NCBI GenBank assembly: GCA_964466035.1
Contig: CAYXLR010000001.1
Span: 124,001-188,000, forward strand
Direction of reading: 5' to 3'
Length of the DNA: 64,000 bases
From: JANQEA01 sp964466035
Lineage (GTDB): Bacteria > Bipolaricaulota > Bipolaricaulia > UBA7950 > UBA9294
In this document: piece by piece, positions 17,119 to 27,649 of the stretch
Numbering within the stretch: position 1 is the stretch's first letter
Layout: the number at the start of each line of letters is the position of its first letter
The notes under the pieces: model-generated
Database searches by the model: none
What the model was told of the DNA's origin: nothing
What the model saw: only the letters and a program-made list of their open reading frames with translations
Made by a program: the position numbers and the translations under genes

Positions 17119-18099
17119 GTGCCGCTAATCGAGGTCAGAGGTCTGAAGACGTACTTCTACACGGAGGACGGCGTTGTCCGGGCCGTGGACGGCGTCGACT
17201 ACGTGATCGAGCAGGAGAAGACGCTCGGGGTCGTCGGCGAGAGTGGATGCGGAAAATCGGTCACGGCCCTGTCGATCATGGGGCTGGTCCAGATCCCGCC
17301 GGGGAAGATCGAAGCGGGTGAGATCCTCTTCTACCGCGACGGCAAGGTCATGGACCTGACGAAGTTCGACCCCAAGGGCCGCGAGATGCGATCGATCCGA
17401 GGCAACGAGATCGCGATGATCTTCCAGGAGCCGATGACCTCCCTCAATCCCGTCTACACGATCGGCAACCAGATCATGGAAGCGATCATCCTCCACCAGA
17501 AGCTCAACAAGGCGAAGGCGAAGCAGAAGGCGATTGACATGCTCCGCGAGGTGGGGATCCCCCTTCCCGAGCAGCGGGTCAACGAGTACCCGCATCAGCT
17601 GTCCGGAGGCATGCGGCAGCGCGCGATGATCGCGATGGCCCTCTCCTGCAACCCGTCCCTTCTCATCGCCGACGAGCCGACGACCGCGCTCGACGTGACG
17701 ATTCAGGCGCAGGTCCTCGAGCTGATGAACGAGCTGCGCCGGGAGTTTCATGCGGCGATTCAGTTCATCACGCACGACCTCGGCGTGATCGCTGGAATGG
17801 CCGACGACGTGGTCGTCATGTATCTCGGGCGGATCGTGGAGGGCTCGACCGTCGGCGAGGTGTTCCACAACCCGAAGCATCCGTACACCCAAGGGCTGAT
17901 GAACTCGATTCCGTCGCTGGCGTCTCGGAAGGATCGACTGGAGCCGATCAAGGGCGTCGTGCCCGATCCGTTCGAGGTCCCGCCGGGGTGCGGATTCGAG
18001 CCGAGATGCCCCCACGCGATGGAGATCTGCAAGACGAGGATGCCGGACCTGAAGGAAGTGGCACCGGGCCACATCGCGGCCTGTTGGCTTTACGAGTGA
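17119..18099 (+). CDS. Peptide ABC transporter ATPase, DppD/OppD type
   Basis: A 326-residue ATPase: Walker A GESGCGKSVT, Q-loop in MIFQEPMTSLNPVYTIG (the OppD form), signature LSGGMRQRAMIAMAL, Walker B LLIADEPTTALDVT, switch His in ITHDLG. The C-terminal oligopeptide-transporter extension contains CGFEPRCPHAMEICKTRMP, with cysteines that coordinate an iron-sulfur cluster in related DppD proteins (family knowledge). Start is GTG at 17119 with AGGAGGGAGG upstream. It pairs with the next gene; no permease or substrate-binding protein gene is in the window, so substrate (di- or oligopeptide) is unassigned. Confidence 0.94.
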   Translation: MPLIEVRGLKTYFYTEDGVVRAVDGVDYVIEQEKTLGVVGESGCGKSVTALSIMGLVQIPPGKIEAGEILFYRDGKVMDLTKFDPKGREMRSIRGNEIAMIFQEPMTSLNPVYTIGNQIMEAIILHQKLNKAKAKQKAIDMLREVGIPLPEQRVNEYPHQLSGGMRQRAMIAMALSCNPSLLIADEPTTALDVTIQAQVLELMNELRREFHAAIQFITHDLGVIAGMADDVVVMYLGRIVEGSTVGEVFHNPKHPYTQGLMNSIPSLASRKDRLEPIKGVVPDPFEVPPGCGFEPRCPHAMEICKTRMPDLKEVAPGHIAACWLYE

Positions 18100-18116
18100 C
18101 AGCGAGGTGATCGAGT

Positions 18117-19160
18117 TTGCCGTCCGATAACATCCTGCTAGACGTCAAGGGGCTCGTGAAGTACTTCCCGGTTCGAAAAGGGATCTTCCGGCGAACCGTG
18201 GCCCACGTCAAGGCAGTCGACAACGTCGACATGTTCATCCCCGAGGGGGAGACGCTCGGTCTGGTCGGGGAGAGCGGCTGCGGCAAGACGACCGCCGGCC
18301 GGACCATCCTTCGGCTGATCGAACCGACGGCCGGAGACATCCTCTTTCGGAGCAAGAAGCTCGCGCCTCCGGGCGAGGAGGCGGCCGAGATCGACGTGGC
18401 CAAGGTCTCCCGCAAGGAGCTGAAAGCGCTCCGGCGCGAGATGCAGATCATCTTTCAGGATCCGTATTCCTCGCTCAACCCGCGGATGACGGTCGGGGCG
18501 ATCGTCGGCGAGCCGCTTCTCGTCCACGGGATGGCGAAGGGCGCCGAACGGGAGGATCGCGTCAAGGCGCTCCTCGCCGCGGTCGGGCTGAAGCCGGATC
18601 ACATGAAGCGGTACCCGCACGAGTTCTCCGGCGGACAGCGGCAGAGGATCGGCGTCGCCCGCGCGTTGGCGCTCGACCCGCAGCTGATCATCTGCGACGA
18701 GCCGGTCTCGGCGCTCGACGTGTCGATTCAGGCCCAGGTCATCAACCTGCTGGAGGACCTGCAGGGCGAGTTCGGCCTGACGTACCTGTTCATCGCGCAC
18801 GACCTCTCCGTCGTGCGGCACATCAGCACGCGCGTCGCCGTGATGTACCTCGGCAAGATCGCTGAGCTGGCGCAGACCGAGGAGCTGTTCACGCACCCGA
18901 AGCATCCGTACACCGAGGCGCTGATGTCGGCTGTCCCGGTGCCGGACCCGTCCTGGGCGGTCGAGCGGATCCTCCTCGAGGGGGACGTGCCGAGCCCGGT
19001 CGCTCCGCCGCCCGGCTGCTATTTCCATCCGCGGTGCCGGTACGCGAAGGACATCTGCAAGACCGAAGAACCGGAGTATCGGAACCTCGGTGGCCTGCAC
19101 TTCGCCACGTGCCACTTCGCCGACACGCTCGATCTCCAACCGATCAAGAGCGAGGCATGA
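18117..19160 (+). CDS. Peptide ABC transporter ATPase, DppF/OppF type
   Basis: A 347-residue partner ATPase: Walker A GESGCGKTTAGR, Q-loop in IIFQDPYSSLNPRMTV (OppF form), signature FSGGQRQRIGVARAL, Walker B IICDEPVSALDVS, and a C-terminal extension with CYFHPRCRYAKDICKTEEP. Start is TTG at 18117 following AGCGAGGTGATCGAG. Together with the preceding ATPase it would form the heterodimeric motor of a Dpp/Opp importer whose membrane genes are elsewhere. It overlaps rdgB by 4 bp (ATGA). Confidence 0.94.
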   Translation: MPSDNILLDVKGLVKYFPVRKGIFRRTVAHVKAVDNVDMFIPEGETLGLVGESGCGKTTAGRTILRLIEPTAGDILFRSKKLAPPGEEAAEIDVAKVSRKELKALRREMQIIFQDPYSSLNPRMTVGAIVGEPLLVHGMAKGAEREDRVKALLAAVGLKPDHMKRYPHEFSGGQRQRIGVARALALDPQLIICDEPVSALDVSIQAQVINLLEDLQGEFGLTYLFIAHDLSVVRHISTRVAVMYLGKIAELAQTEELFTHPKHPYTEALMSAVPVPDPSWAVERILLEGDVPSPVAPPPGCYFHPRCRYAKDICKTEEPEYRNLGGLHFATCHFADTLDLQPIKSEA

Positions 19161-19759
19161 CGCGACTCCTCCTCGGGACGAAGAACGAGGGGAAGATCGA
19201 AGAAGCGGTGGAGCTCCTGGCCGGGGTCGAAGGCCTGGAGCTCCTCACCTTTTCCGACCGCCCGTTCTCCGATGTCGACGAGACCGGCGAGACGTTCCTC
19301 GACAACGCCCTCCTCAAGGCACGGACGATCTGCCTTGAGACCGGCCTTCCGGTGTTGGCCGAGGACGCGGGACTCGAGGTCGAGAGCCTCGGCGGCGCGC
19401 CGGGGCCCCTGTCGGCCCGGTTCTCGGGAGAGCCGGTCGACTACGCTCGGAACAACGCGCTCCTGCTGGAGAAGCTGCGAGGTCGCTCGGATCGGCGGGC
19501 TCGATTCGTCACCGTGGCGGCGCTGCGGCTTCCGGACGGGCAGACGTTCGTCTGCAGCGGCGCCCTCCGCGGGCGCATCGCCGAGGCCCCGGCGGGGGAC
19601 GGAGGGTTCGGCTACGATCCGCTGTTCCTGCCGGAAGGAAGTGCGAAAACGCTCGCCGAGATGGCGCTCGCCGAGAAAAACCGGATCAGTCATCGGAAGC
19701 GGGCGCTCTCGAGGATGCGGGCGGTTCTGCTCGATCTGATTCGCTCCGGCGAGGTCTAG
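19157..19759 (+). CDS. rdgB: dITP/XTP pyrophosphatase RdgB (HAM1 family)
   Basis: A 200-residue house-cleaning enzyme that hydrolyses dITP, ITP and XTP to monophosphates. Family motifs are the N-terminal GTKNEGKIEE loop, the acidic EDAGLEVESLGGAPG and the C-terminal FGYDPLFLPEG with AEKNRISHRKRAL. The catalytic DSG of most members reads DAG here. The start ATG at 19157 overlaps the previous stop, and the stop overlaps the convergent dnaJ end by 4 bp. Confidence 0.95.
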   Translation: MTRLLLGTKNEGKIEEAVELLAGVEGLELLTFSDRPFSDVDETGETFLDNALLKARTICLETGLPVLAEDAGLEVESLGGAPGPLSARFSGEPVDYARNNALLLEKLRGRSDRRARFVTVAALRLPDGQTFVCSGALRGRIAEAPAGDGGFGYDPLFLPEGSAKTLAEMALAEKNRISHRKRALSRMRAVLLDLIRSGEV

Positions 19760-20862
19760 CGCTCCGGTTCGAGGGTCTCGGCGTACGCCTCCAGCGCGCG
19801 GCGCTGCTTGCCCGTCAGCTTGCCCGGAACCTCGACGGTCACCTCGGCGAGGTGATCCCCCTTGCCCCCTCCGCGATGGATGTTGGCGATCCCTTTCCCC
19901 TTCAGGCGGAAGACCTCTCCGGGCTGCGTGCCGGCCGGAATCGTGACCGGCTCCTCCCCCCACAGCGTCTCGACGTCGATCTTCGCCCCGAGGGCGGCCT
20001 GGGGGTAGGAGATCTTCACGTCGGACCGGATGTTCTTGCCCTCCCGCCGGAACGTCGGGTGGGGGATCAGCTCGATGACGATGAACAGGTCGCCGTTCGG
20101 CCCGCCCTCGAGCCCGGCGTTTCCCTGCCCTCGCAGCCGGAGCCGCGAGCCGTTGTCCACACCGGGCGGGACGGTGATCGATATTTTGCTCTTCTCCTTC
20201 ACCCGGCCGGCGCCGCGACACCGATGGCACGGCTGTTCGATCACTTCCCCCGTTCCGTTGCATTCCGGGCAGCTTCGCACGTTGATGAAGCTCCCGAGAA
20301 GGCTCTGCTGGCGGTACTCGATCTGCCCGCGCCCGTTGCACGCCGGGCAGGTCCGTTTCGAGGTGCCCGGCTCCATCCCGCTCCCGGAGCAGACGTCGCA
20401 CGCCACGAGGCGAGGGACGGTGACGGTCATCTTCGTCCCGTGGGCGGCGTCCTCGAGGGTGATGCGGAGCTTGTACTCGATGCTCTCCCCCCGGCGGGCG
20501 CGCTGCTGGGGCCGTCCGCGGACGCCGCCTTGCCGGAAGAACAGGTCGAAGATGTCGTCGAAGCCGCCGAAGCCGAACTCGCGGTACGCCTCGCGCGCCC
20601 GGCGGAAGTCCATGTCGCCGAACGTGAATCCCTGGTCCGGGCCGGCGTGGCCGTAGCGGTCGTACTGAGCGCGCTTCTGCGGATCGGACAGGACCTCGTA
20701 GGCCTCGGCGACGTGCTTGAACTCCTCTTCGGCTCGGCCCCGGTTCTCGGGGTTCCGATCCGGATGGAGCTCCTTCGCCTTCTGGCGATACGCCCGCTTG
20801 ATCTCGACGTCCCCGGCGTCACGGGCGACCCCGAGGGTCTCGTAGTAATCCCGTTTGGCCAC
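19756..20862 (-). CDS. dnaJ: Chaperone DnaJ
   Basis: A 368-residue Hsp40 co-chaperone: J domain (1-70) with HPD at about 33-35, a glycine- and phenylalanine-rich stretch (about 75-125), four CxxCxGxG zinc repeats (CDVCSGSG, CPACNGRG, CPECNGTG, CHRCRGAG, about 143-215) and C-terminal substrate-binding domains. It stimulates DnaK ATPase. Start is GTG at 20862 with GAGGAG upstream. It is separated from dnaK by 199 bp filled with two 91-bp dnaK-tail-like repeats. GrpE, DnaK and HrcA lie in the same operon. Confidence 0.97.
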   Translation of the reverse strand: MAKRDYYETLGVARDAGDVEIKRAYRQKAKELHPDRNPENRGRAEEEFKHVAEAYEVLSDPQKRAQYDRYGHAGPDQGFTFGDMDFRRAREAYREFGFGGFDDIFDLFFRQGGVRGRPQQRARRGESIEYKLRITLEDAAHGTKMTVTVPRLVACDVCSGSGMEPGTSKRTCPACNGRGQIEYRQQSLLGSFINVRSCPECNGTGEVIEQPCHRCRGAGRVKEKSKISITVPPGVDNGSRLRLRGQGNAGLEGGPNGDLFIVIELIPHPTFRREGKNIRSDVKISYPQAALGAKIDVETLWGEEPVTIPAGTQPGEVFRLKGKGIANIHRGGGKGDHLAEVTVEVPGKLTGKQRRALEAYAETLEPER

Positions 20863-20879
20863 GCGCGCTCCTCACACGT

Positions 20880-21061
20880 CTACTTCTCGTCGTACTCTGC
20901 ATCGATGTCTGCGCCGTCTTTCGACGGCGTCTCGCCCTTTGTCGTCGCTTCGTCGGTCGGCTCCGTCCGTTTACTTCTCGTCGTACTCCGTGTCGATGTC
21001 TGCGCCGTCTTTCGACGGCGTTTCGCCCTTTGTTGTCGCTTCGCCGGTCGGCTCCGTCCGT
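20880..21061 (-). repeat. Two 91-bp direct repeats encoding alternative DnaK C-terminal tails
   Basis: Between dnaK and dnaJ lie two head-to-tail 91-bp units (20971-21061 and 20880-20970). Reading each unit from its second base gives 29 sense codons and a stop. Unit 1 ends GADIDTEYDEK-stop and unit 2 GADIDAEYDEK-stop, while DnaK itself ends GDYIDAEYDEK-stop. Both units start RTEPT and share EATTKGETPSKDG. The units differ at 7 bases, 5 of them at third codon positions in this frame, so the differences look selected as protein-coding sequence. No unit has a start codon, and the single extra base puts each out of frame with the preceding stop. Each unit also forms a 7-bp GAAA-loop hairpin (CGCCGTC/GACGGCG). 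They look like spare or relic dnaK 3' ends. Confidence 0.9.
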
Positions 21062-22909
21062 CTACTTCTCGTCGTACTCCGCATCGATGTAGTCGCCGTC
21101 GTCCTCGTCGTCCGAGCCCGTCTCGCCGCCGCCCGGCGCGGCGCCTCCGGTGGCCTTCTGGGTCTCCTTGTACGCCTCGGCGGCGATCTCCTGCGACGCC
21201 TTGGCGAGCTCGTCGGTCTCCCTTCGGATGTCCGCGATGGAGGCGTTCTTGTCGAGCTTCTCCCGCAGGCGTCGGACCCGATCCTCGATGTCGGATCGCT
21301 TGGCCGCGTCGACCTTCTCGCCCAAATCGGAAAGCGCCTTCTCCACCGAGTAGATCAGTTGATCGGCCTGGTTGCGGGCCTCGACCAGCTCGCTCTTCCG
21401 CTTGTCCTCCTCGGTGTGCTCCTCGGCCTCCACCCGCATCCGCTCGATCTCGGACTCGTCGAGCCTCGAGGAGTCCTGAATCGTGATCGACGAGCTCTTC
21501 GACGTCGCCTTGTCCTTCGCGGTGACGTGAAGGATCCCGTCGGCGTCGATGTTGAACGACACGTCGATCTGCGGGATCCCGCGCGGGGCCGGAGGGAGCC
21601 CGGTCAGCTGGAACTTGCCGAGCGACTTGTTGTCGGCGGCCATCTTCCGTTCTCCCTGCACGACGTGGATCTCGACCGCCGGTTGGTTGTCCTCGGCGGT
21701 GGTGAACGTCTTCGCCTTCTCGGTCGGGATCGTCGTGTTCCGCTCGATCAGCGGCGTCGCGACGCCGCCGAGCGTCTCGATGGAGAGCGTCAACGGCGTG
21801 ACGTCGAGGAGGACGATCTCGTCGACCTCGCCGGCGAGGACGCCGCCCTGGATCGCCGCGCCGGCGGCGACGACCTCGTCGGGGTTGATCTCCCGGTTCG
21901 TCTTCTCCGGGACGCGGCTGGCGATCAGCTGTTGGACCTTCGGGATCCGCGTCGACCCGCCGACGAGAACGACCTGGTCGATGTCGTCGGGGCCCTTCCC
22001 CGCCTCGCGGAGCGTCGCGTCGACGACGTTGATCGTCCGCTGGAGGTAGTCGTCGATCATCCCCTCGAACTTGGCCCGCGACAGCTTCTTCTCGAGGTGC
22101 TTCGGCCCGCTCGCGTCCGCGGTGATGTACGGAAGGTGGATCGTCGTCTCCATCCGGGTCGACAGTTCCTTCTTCGCCGCCTCGCTGGCGTCCTTCAGTC
22201 GCTGCAGCGCGCTCGGGTCCTTTGACAGATCGATCCCCGTGTCCTTGCGGAACTCCTCGACGAGCCAGTCGATGATCCGCTGATCGAAGTCGTCTCCCCC
22301 GAGGCGCGTGTCGCCGTCGGTGGCGAGGACGTCGAAGACGCCGTCTCCGATCTCGAGGATCGAGACGTCGAACGTGCCGCCGCCGAGATCGTAGACGAGG
22401 ATCGTCTGATCGTGCTCCTTGTCGAGGCCGTAGGCGAGGGCGGCCGCCGTCGGCTCGTTGATGATCCGCATGACCTCGAGGCCGGCAATCCTCCCCGCGT
22501 CCTTCGTCGCCTGTCGCTGCGAGTCGTTGAAGTAGGCCGGGACGGTGATCACCGCCTTGACGACCTTCCCTCCGAGGTGCGCCTCCGCGTCGCTCTTCAG
22601 CTTCTGAAGGATCATCGACGAGATCTGCTCGGGGGTGTACGTCTCCTCCTTTCCGTCGGTCGAGATGTGCACGCGATGGTCGGTTCCCATCTCGCGCTTG
22701 ATCGAGGCGACGGTGTTCTTCGGGTTGGTGATCGCCTGGCGCTTGGCGAGCCGCCCGACGAGACGCTCACCGGTCTCGGTGAACGCGACGACCGACGGGG
22801 TGACGCGTTCCCCTTCCGCGTTGGTGATCACCTCCGGCGTGCCGGCCTCGAGAACGGCGACACACGAGTTGGTCGTCCCCAAATCGATCCCAATGATCTT
22901 CTCCTTCAT
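21062..22909 (-). CDS. dnaK: Chaperone DnaK (Hsp70)
   Basis: A 615-residue Hsp70. The ATPase domain starts KEKIIGIDLGTTNSCVAV and contains VPAYFNDSQRQATKDAG, IINEPTAAALAYG and LVYDLGGGTFDVSIL. The substrate-binding domain holds LLDVTPLTLSIETLGG, and the helical lid ends in an acidic, glycine-rich tail. The start ATG 22909 overlaps the grpE stop (ATGA). It is controlled by the HrcA/CIRCE system at the head of the operon. The C-terminal tail is echoed twice in the downstream intergenic DNA. Confidence 0.98.
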   Translation of the reverse strand: MKEKIIGIDLGTTNSCVAVLEAGTPEVITNAEGERVTPSVVAFTETGERLVGRLAKRQAITNPKNTVASIKREMGTDHRVHISTDGKEETYTPEQISSMILQKLKSDAEAHLGGKVVKAVITVPAYFNDSQRQATKDAGRIAGLEVMRIINEPTAAALAYGLDKEHDQTILVYDLGGGTFDVSILEIGDGVFDVLATDGDTRLGGDDFDQRIIDWLVEEFRKDTGIDLSKDPSALQRLKDASEAAKKELSTRMETTIHLPYITADASGPKHLEKKLSRAKFEGMIDDYLQRTINVVDATLREAGKGPDDIDQVVLVGGSTRIPKVQQLIASRVPEKTNREINPDEVVAAGAAIQGGVLAGEVDEIVLLDVTPLTLSIETLGGVATPLIERNTTIPTEKAKTFTTAEDNQPAVEIHVVQGERKMAADNKSLGKFQLTGLPPAPRGIPQIDVSFNIDADGILHVTAKDKATSKSSSITIQDSSRLDESEIERMRVEAEEHTEEDKRKSELVEARNQADQLIYSVEKALSDLGEKVDAAKRSDIEDRVRRLREKLDKNASIADIRRETDELAKASQEIAAEAYKETQKATGGAAPGGGETGSDDEDDGDYIDAEYDEK

Positions 22910-23424
22910 GCTTTCTCCTCCTGTACGGCGGGCCCTCGGCTGACGGTGACTTTGCTGACGCGCAGGACCCGTCCGTTTCTTCGATAACCGGGTGAGAATT
23001 CCTCGATGATCGTGTTCTTCTCCTCTTCGCTCGGCGCCGCAAGCAGCGCCTCGTGAAGCGTGGGGTCGAACGGAGTCCCGACGGACGGGATCCTTTCGAC
23101 GCCGCGCTGCTCGAGGATCCGTGCGAACTGGGCGAAGATCTGCTCCACGCCGGCGACGAACGCCTCCACGTTCTGGTCGTCCGCGTAGCTGCGGAACGCC
23201 CGCTCCAGGTTCTCGTAGGGCGTCAGGAACTCGAGGAGCGCCTGATCGACGACCCGCTCTTCCAGCGTCGCGATGTCTCGCGCCGTCCGCTTCTTGTAGT
23301 TCTCGAACTCGGCCTGCAATCGCCGAAGCCGGTCGATGCACGACGAGAGCTCGGTCGCTTCCTGTTCGACCGGCGCCTCGGCCGGCTCCTCGACCCGGTC
23401 GTGGTTTTTCTTCTCTTCGCTCAT
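22906..23424 (-). CDS. grpE: Nucleotide exchange factor GrpE
   Basis: A 172-residue DnaK nucleotide-exchange factor: an acidic, charged N-terminus, a long coiled-coil helix (CIDRLRRLQAEFENYKKRTARDI, about 35-57), a four-helix region and a C-terminal beta wing (HEALLAAPSEEEKNTIIEEFSPGYRRNGRVLRVSKVTVS). Start ATG 23424 overlaps the hrcA stop, and its own stop overlaps dnaK, so translation is coupled along hrcA-grpE-dnaK. Confidence 0.96.
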   Translation of the reverse strand: MSEEKKNHDRVEEPAEAPVEQEATELSSCIDRLRRLQAEFENYKKRTARDIATLEERVVDQALLEFLTPYENLERAFRSYADDQNVEAFVAGVEQIFAQFARILEQRGVERIPSVGTPFDPTLHEALLAAPSEEEKNTIIEEFSPGYRRNGRVLRVSKVTVSRGPAVQEEKA

Positions 23425-24494
23425 TCGCCTATCCTTTCGGAGCTCTGGGCCCCCGAGCTCACCAGCAGCCCCTCCAGTCGGTTGGCGACGTAGCTCGCGG
23501 TGGAGAGCGCCCGCCCGTAGTCCATCCACAGCGGTCCGATCACGCCGAGGGCCCCCGCGTGGGGGCGGTAGCTGCAGCTGACGACGGAGAATTCGTCCAA
23601 TCCGGGCAACGGGAAGTCCCCGATGTTGACGACGAGGCCCTCCCTTTCCGCGCGGGCCTTTGACAGCGCCTCGATGAACCCGGTCTCGTCCCGGACGGCG
23701 TGGCTGAAGCTGACGAAGTGGGCCATCGCGCGATCGGGCGCCGTCTGCTTCAACGCGTCGGTCAGGTTCAGCAGACCGTCGAATCGAACCGACCGCTGCG
23801 TCCGGCGCTGCAGGAGCCGCTGCAGGACGAGAATCGCCTGCCGGACCGGGCGCTCGTACCATCCCTCCGATTCGTCGGCGTCGGGGAGCGTGCGGACTTC
23901 CGAGAGATGTACCCCGTGGAGGTTCTCGTTGATCAGCTGCATGATGTGATCGATCTCGACCGGCGACAGATCGTCGTCCAACGGGACGAGGCCGTGCTCG
24001 ACGATCCCGATGTCGGAGAGGATCAACAGGAACGCCAAACGCTCGTCCATTCTCAGCAATACGACCCGATCGAGCTTCGTTTCGTCCGGCCGTGGCGGGA
24101 CGACGAACGACGCGCAGCCGGTGATGTTCCCGAGGAGAAACGCCGTCTGGCGGATCGTTTCCTCCACGTCGAGACACCGCGATTCGGCCAGCTCGACGAT
24201 CTCGAGGCGTTCCTCGCGCGTCAGTTCCGACAGATCGAGCAGCCACTCGACGAAGAACCGGTACCCTTCCTTGGTCGGGATCCGCCCCGAAGACGAGTAC
24301 GGCTTCTCGATGTAGCCGGCGGCCTCGAGGTCGTTCATGTCGTTTCGGACCGTGGCGGAGCTGACCGCCAGGCCGTAGTCCTCGAGGATCATCCGAGACG
24401 AAACGGGTTCGCGGAGCCGGATGTACCGGTCGACGATTTCCTTCAGAATCAGCCGCTGTCTCTCGGGGAGATCCCTATCATTAGCACTCTGCAT
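23421..24494 (-). CDS. hrcA: Heat-inducible transcription repressor HrcA
   Basis: A 357-residue repressor that binds CIRCE and, in other bacteria, needs GroEL to stay active. The N-terminal winged helix (RQRLILKEIVDRYIRLREPVSS, then SSATVRNDMNDLEAAGYIEKPYSSSGRIPTKEGYRFFV) and the central GAF-like domain are both visible. It leads the operon hrcA-grpE-dnaK-dnaJ. No Shine-Dalgarno precedes ATG 24494, which is only 12 nt from the -10 box, so the mRNA is likely to be nearly leaderless. Half of the CIRCE element lies inside its first codons. Confidence 0.96.
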   Translation of the reverse strand: MQSANDRDLPERQRLILKEIVDRYIRLREPVSSRMILEDYGLAVSSATVRNDMNDLEAAGYIEKPYSSSGRIPTKEGYRFFVEWLLDLSELTREERLEIVELAESRCLDVEETIRQTAFLLGNITGCASFVVPPRPDETKLDRVVLLRMDERLAFLLILSDIGIVEHGLVPLDDDLSPVEIDHIMQLINENLHGVHLSEVRTLPDADESEGWYERPVRQAILVLQRLLQRRTQRSVRFDGLLNLTDALKQTAPDRAMAHFVSFSHAVRDETGFIEALSKARAEREGLVVNIGDFPLPGLDEFSVVSCSYRPHAGALGVIGPLWMDYGRALSTASYVANRLEGLLVSSGAQSSERIGE

Positions 24495-24507
24495 GTTAGT
24501 TTGCTAA
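24481..24507. promoter_or_regulatory. CIRCE operator for HrcA
   Basis: TTAGCACTC (24481-24489), a 9-nt spacer and GTTTGCTAA (24499-24507). The consensus is TTAGCACTC-N9-GAGTGCTAA, so 16 of 18 bases match, with one perfect arm. The perfect arm lies inside hrcA codons 2-5, the spacer covers the start codon, and the other arm touches the -10 box. Confidence 0.92.
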
Positions 24508-24535
24508 TGGTAGTCCGTGGGACAGGATCTGTCAA
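24507..24535 (-). promoter_or_regulatory. Promoter of the hrcA-grpE-dnaK-dnaJ operon
   Basis: On the minus strand, a perfect TTGACA (24535-24530), a 17-nt spacer and TACCAT (24512-24507). The expected start of transcription, about 24500, falls within CIRCE and only a few bases from the hrcA AUG. Confidence 0.8.
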
Positions 24536-24610
24536 CAGAGACACGTGATCTTTGGACTGAAATCGCGTCGGCGGACCGCTCCGGGTGGAGCTTCGGCCCC
24601 GGGGCTCACC

Positions 24611-27196
<2,586 letters not shown>

Positions 27197-27212
27197 GAAG
27201 GATCACGCGGTC

Positions 27213-27240
27213 AGTATAGGGGCGAGCTTGATTCCCGCAA
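27213..27240 (-). promoter_or_regulatory. Probable secA promoter
   Basis: On the minus strand, TTGCGG (27240-27235), a 16-nt spacer and TATACT (27218-27213), 16 nt before the secA ATG. It lies in the edge of the first unit of the downstream-named repeat cluster, so the repeats form the region upstream of secA. Confidence 0.5.
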
Positions 27241-27633
27241 GAGATTGGGATGGGAAGACGCAACTGGAGTGCAGTTAGGGTGTTGGCTCTGTCCTGTTGC
27301 TCGGCTCTCCGAGCCTCGCAGTAGGGGCGAGCTTTCTTCACGCAAGGGACTGGAACAGGAATGCGTGTTGGGAACGTAGCACGGCGTCTTGCCTGTCCTG
27401 TTGCTTGGCTCTTCGAGCCTCGCAATAGCCACGGATTCCTGCGACTGAAAGGCTGCCATGCGGCGGGCGACACGCGACTCCGCGGAGGTAGTTCCGTCAG
27501 GCTGCTGCTTCGGCGCTACACGCCTCGCAGTAGGAGCGAATTTCATTACCACAAGGAGCTGGGACGGGAAAGCGGACGTGGGATGTGATCCGAACGCTGG
27601 TCGTGTCCTGTTGCTTGGCTCTTCGAGCCTCGC
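27216..27633. repeat. Four ~105-bp repeat units with hairpin ends
   Basis: The secA/ligase intergenic region is made of four units of 104-105 bp (about 27216-27320, 27321-27424, 27425-27529, 27530-27633). On the minus strand each begins TACTGCGAGGC or TATTGCGAGGC, and units 1, 2 and 4 continue TCGAAGAGCCAAGCAACAGG or a near copy; unit 3 is diverged but keeps a hairpin at the same place. The core is a nested hairpin: GGCTC-TTC-GAGCC inside TTGC/GCAA arms. The middle of each unit is variable but keeps a GGGACTGGGA-like motif. The ATTGCGAG-(stem)-AAGCAA layout resembles dispersed palindromic repeats I know from many unrelated bacterial genomes. No ORF is credible here. Confidence 0.85.
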
Positions 27634-27649
27634 GCGGAATTCCGCCGCT

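Noticed and set aside
20880..21061. Stop-codon readthrough or programmed frameshift extending DnaK into the repeats
   Set aside because: The copies are one base out of frame after a normal stop. The sequence AAG TAG A has no slippery heptamer, and the reading frame that continues past the stop is unrelated basic sequence.
27216..27633. CRISPR array
   Set aside because: Units are about 105 bp, the shared part is a diverging hairpin rather than an identical 25-40 bp repeat, and no cas gene is near. The 121-bp array at 51.4 kb fails for the same reason.
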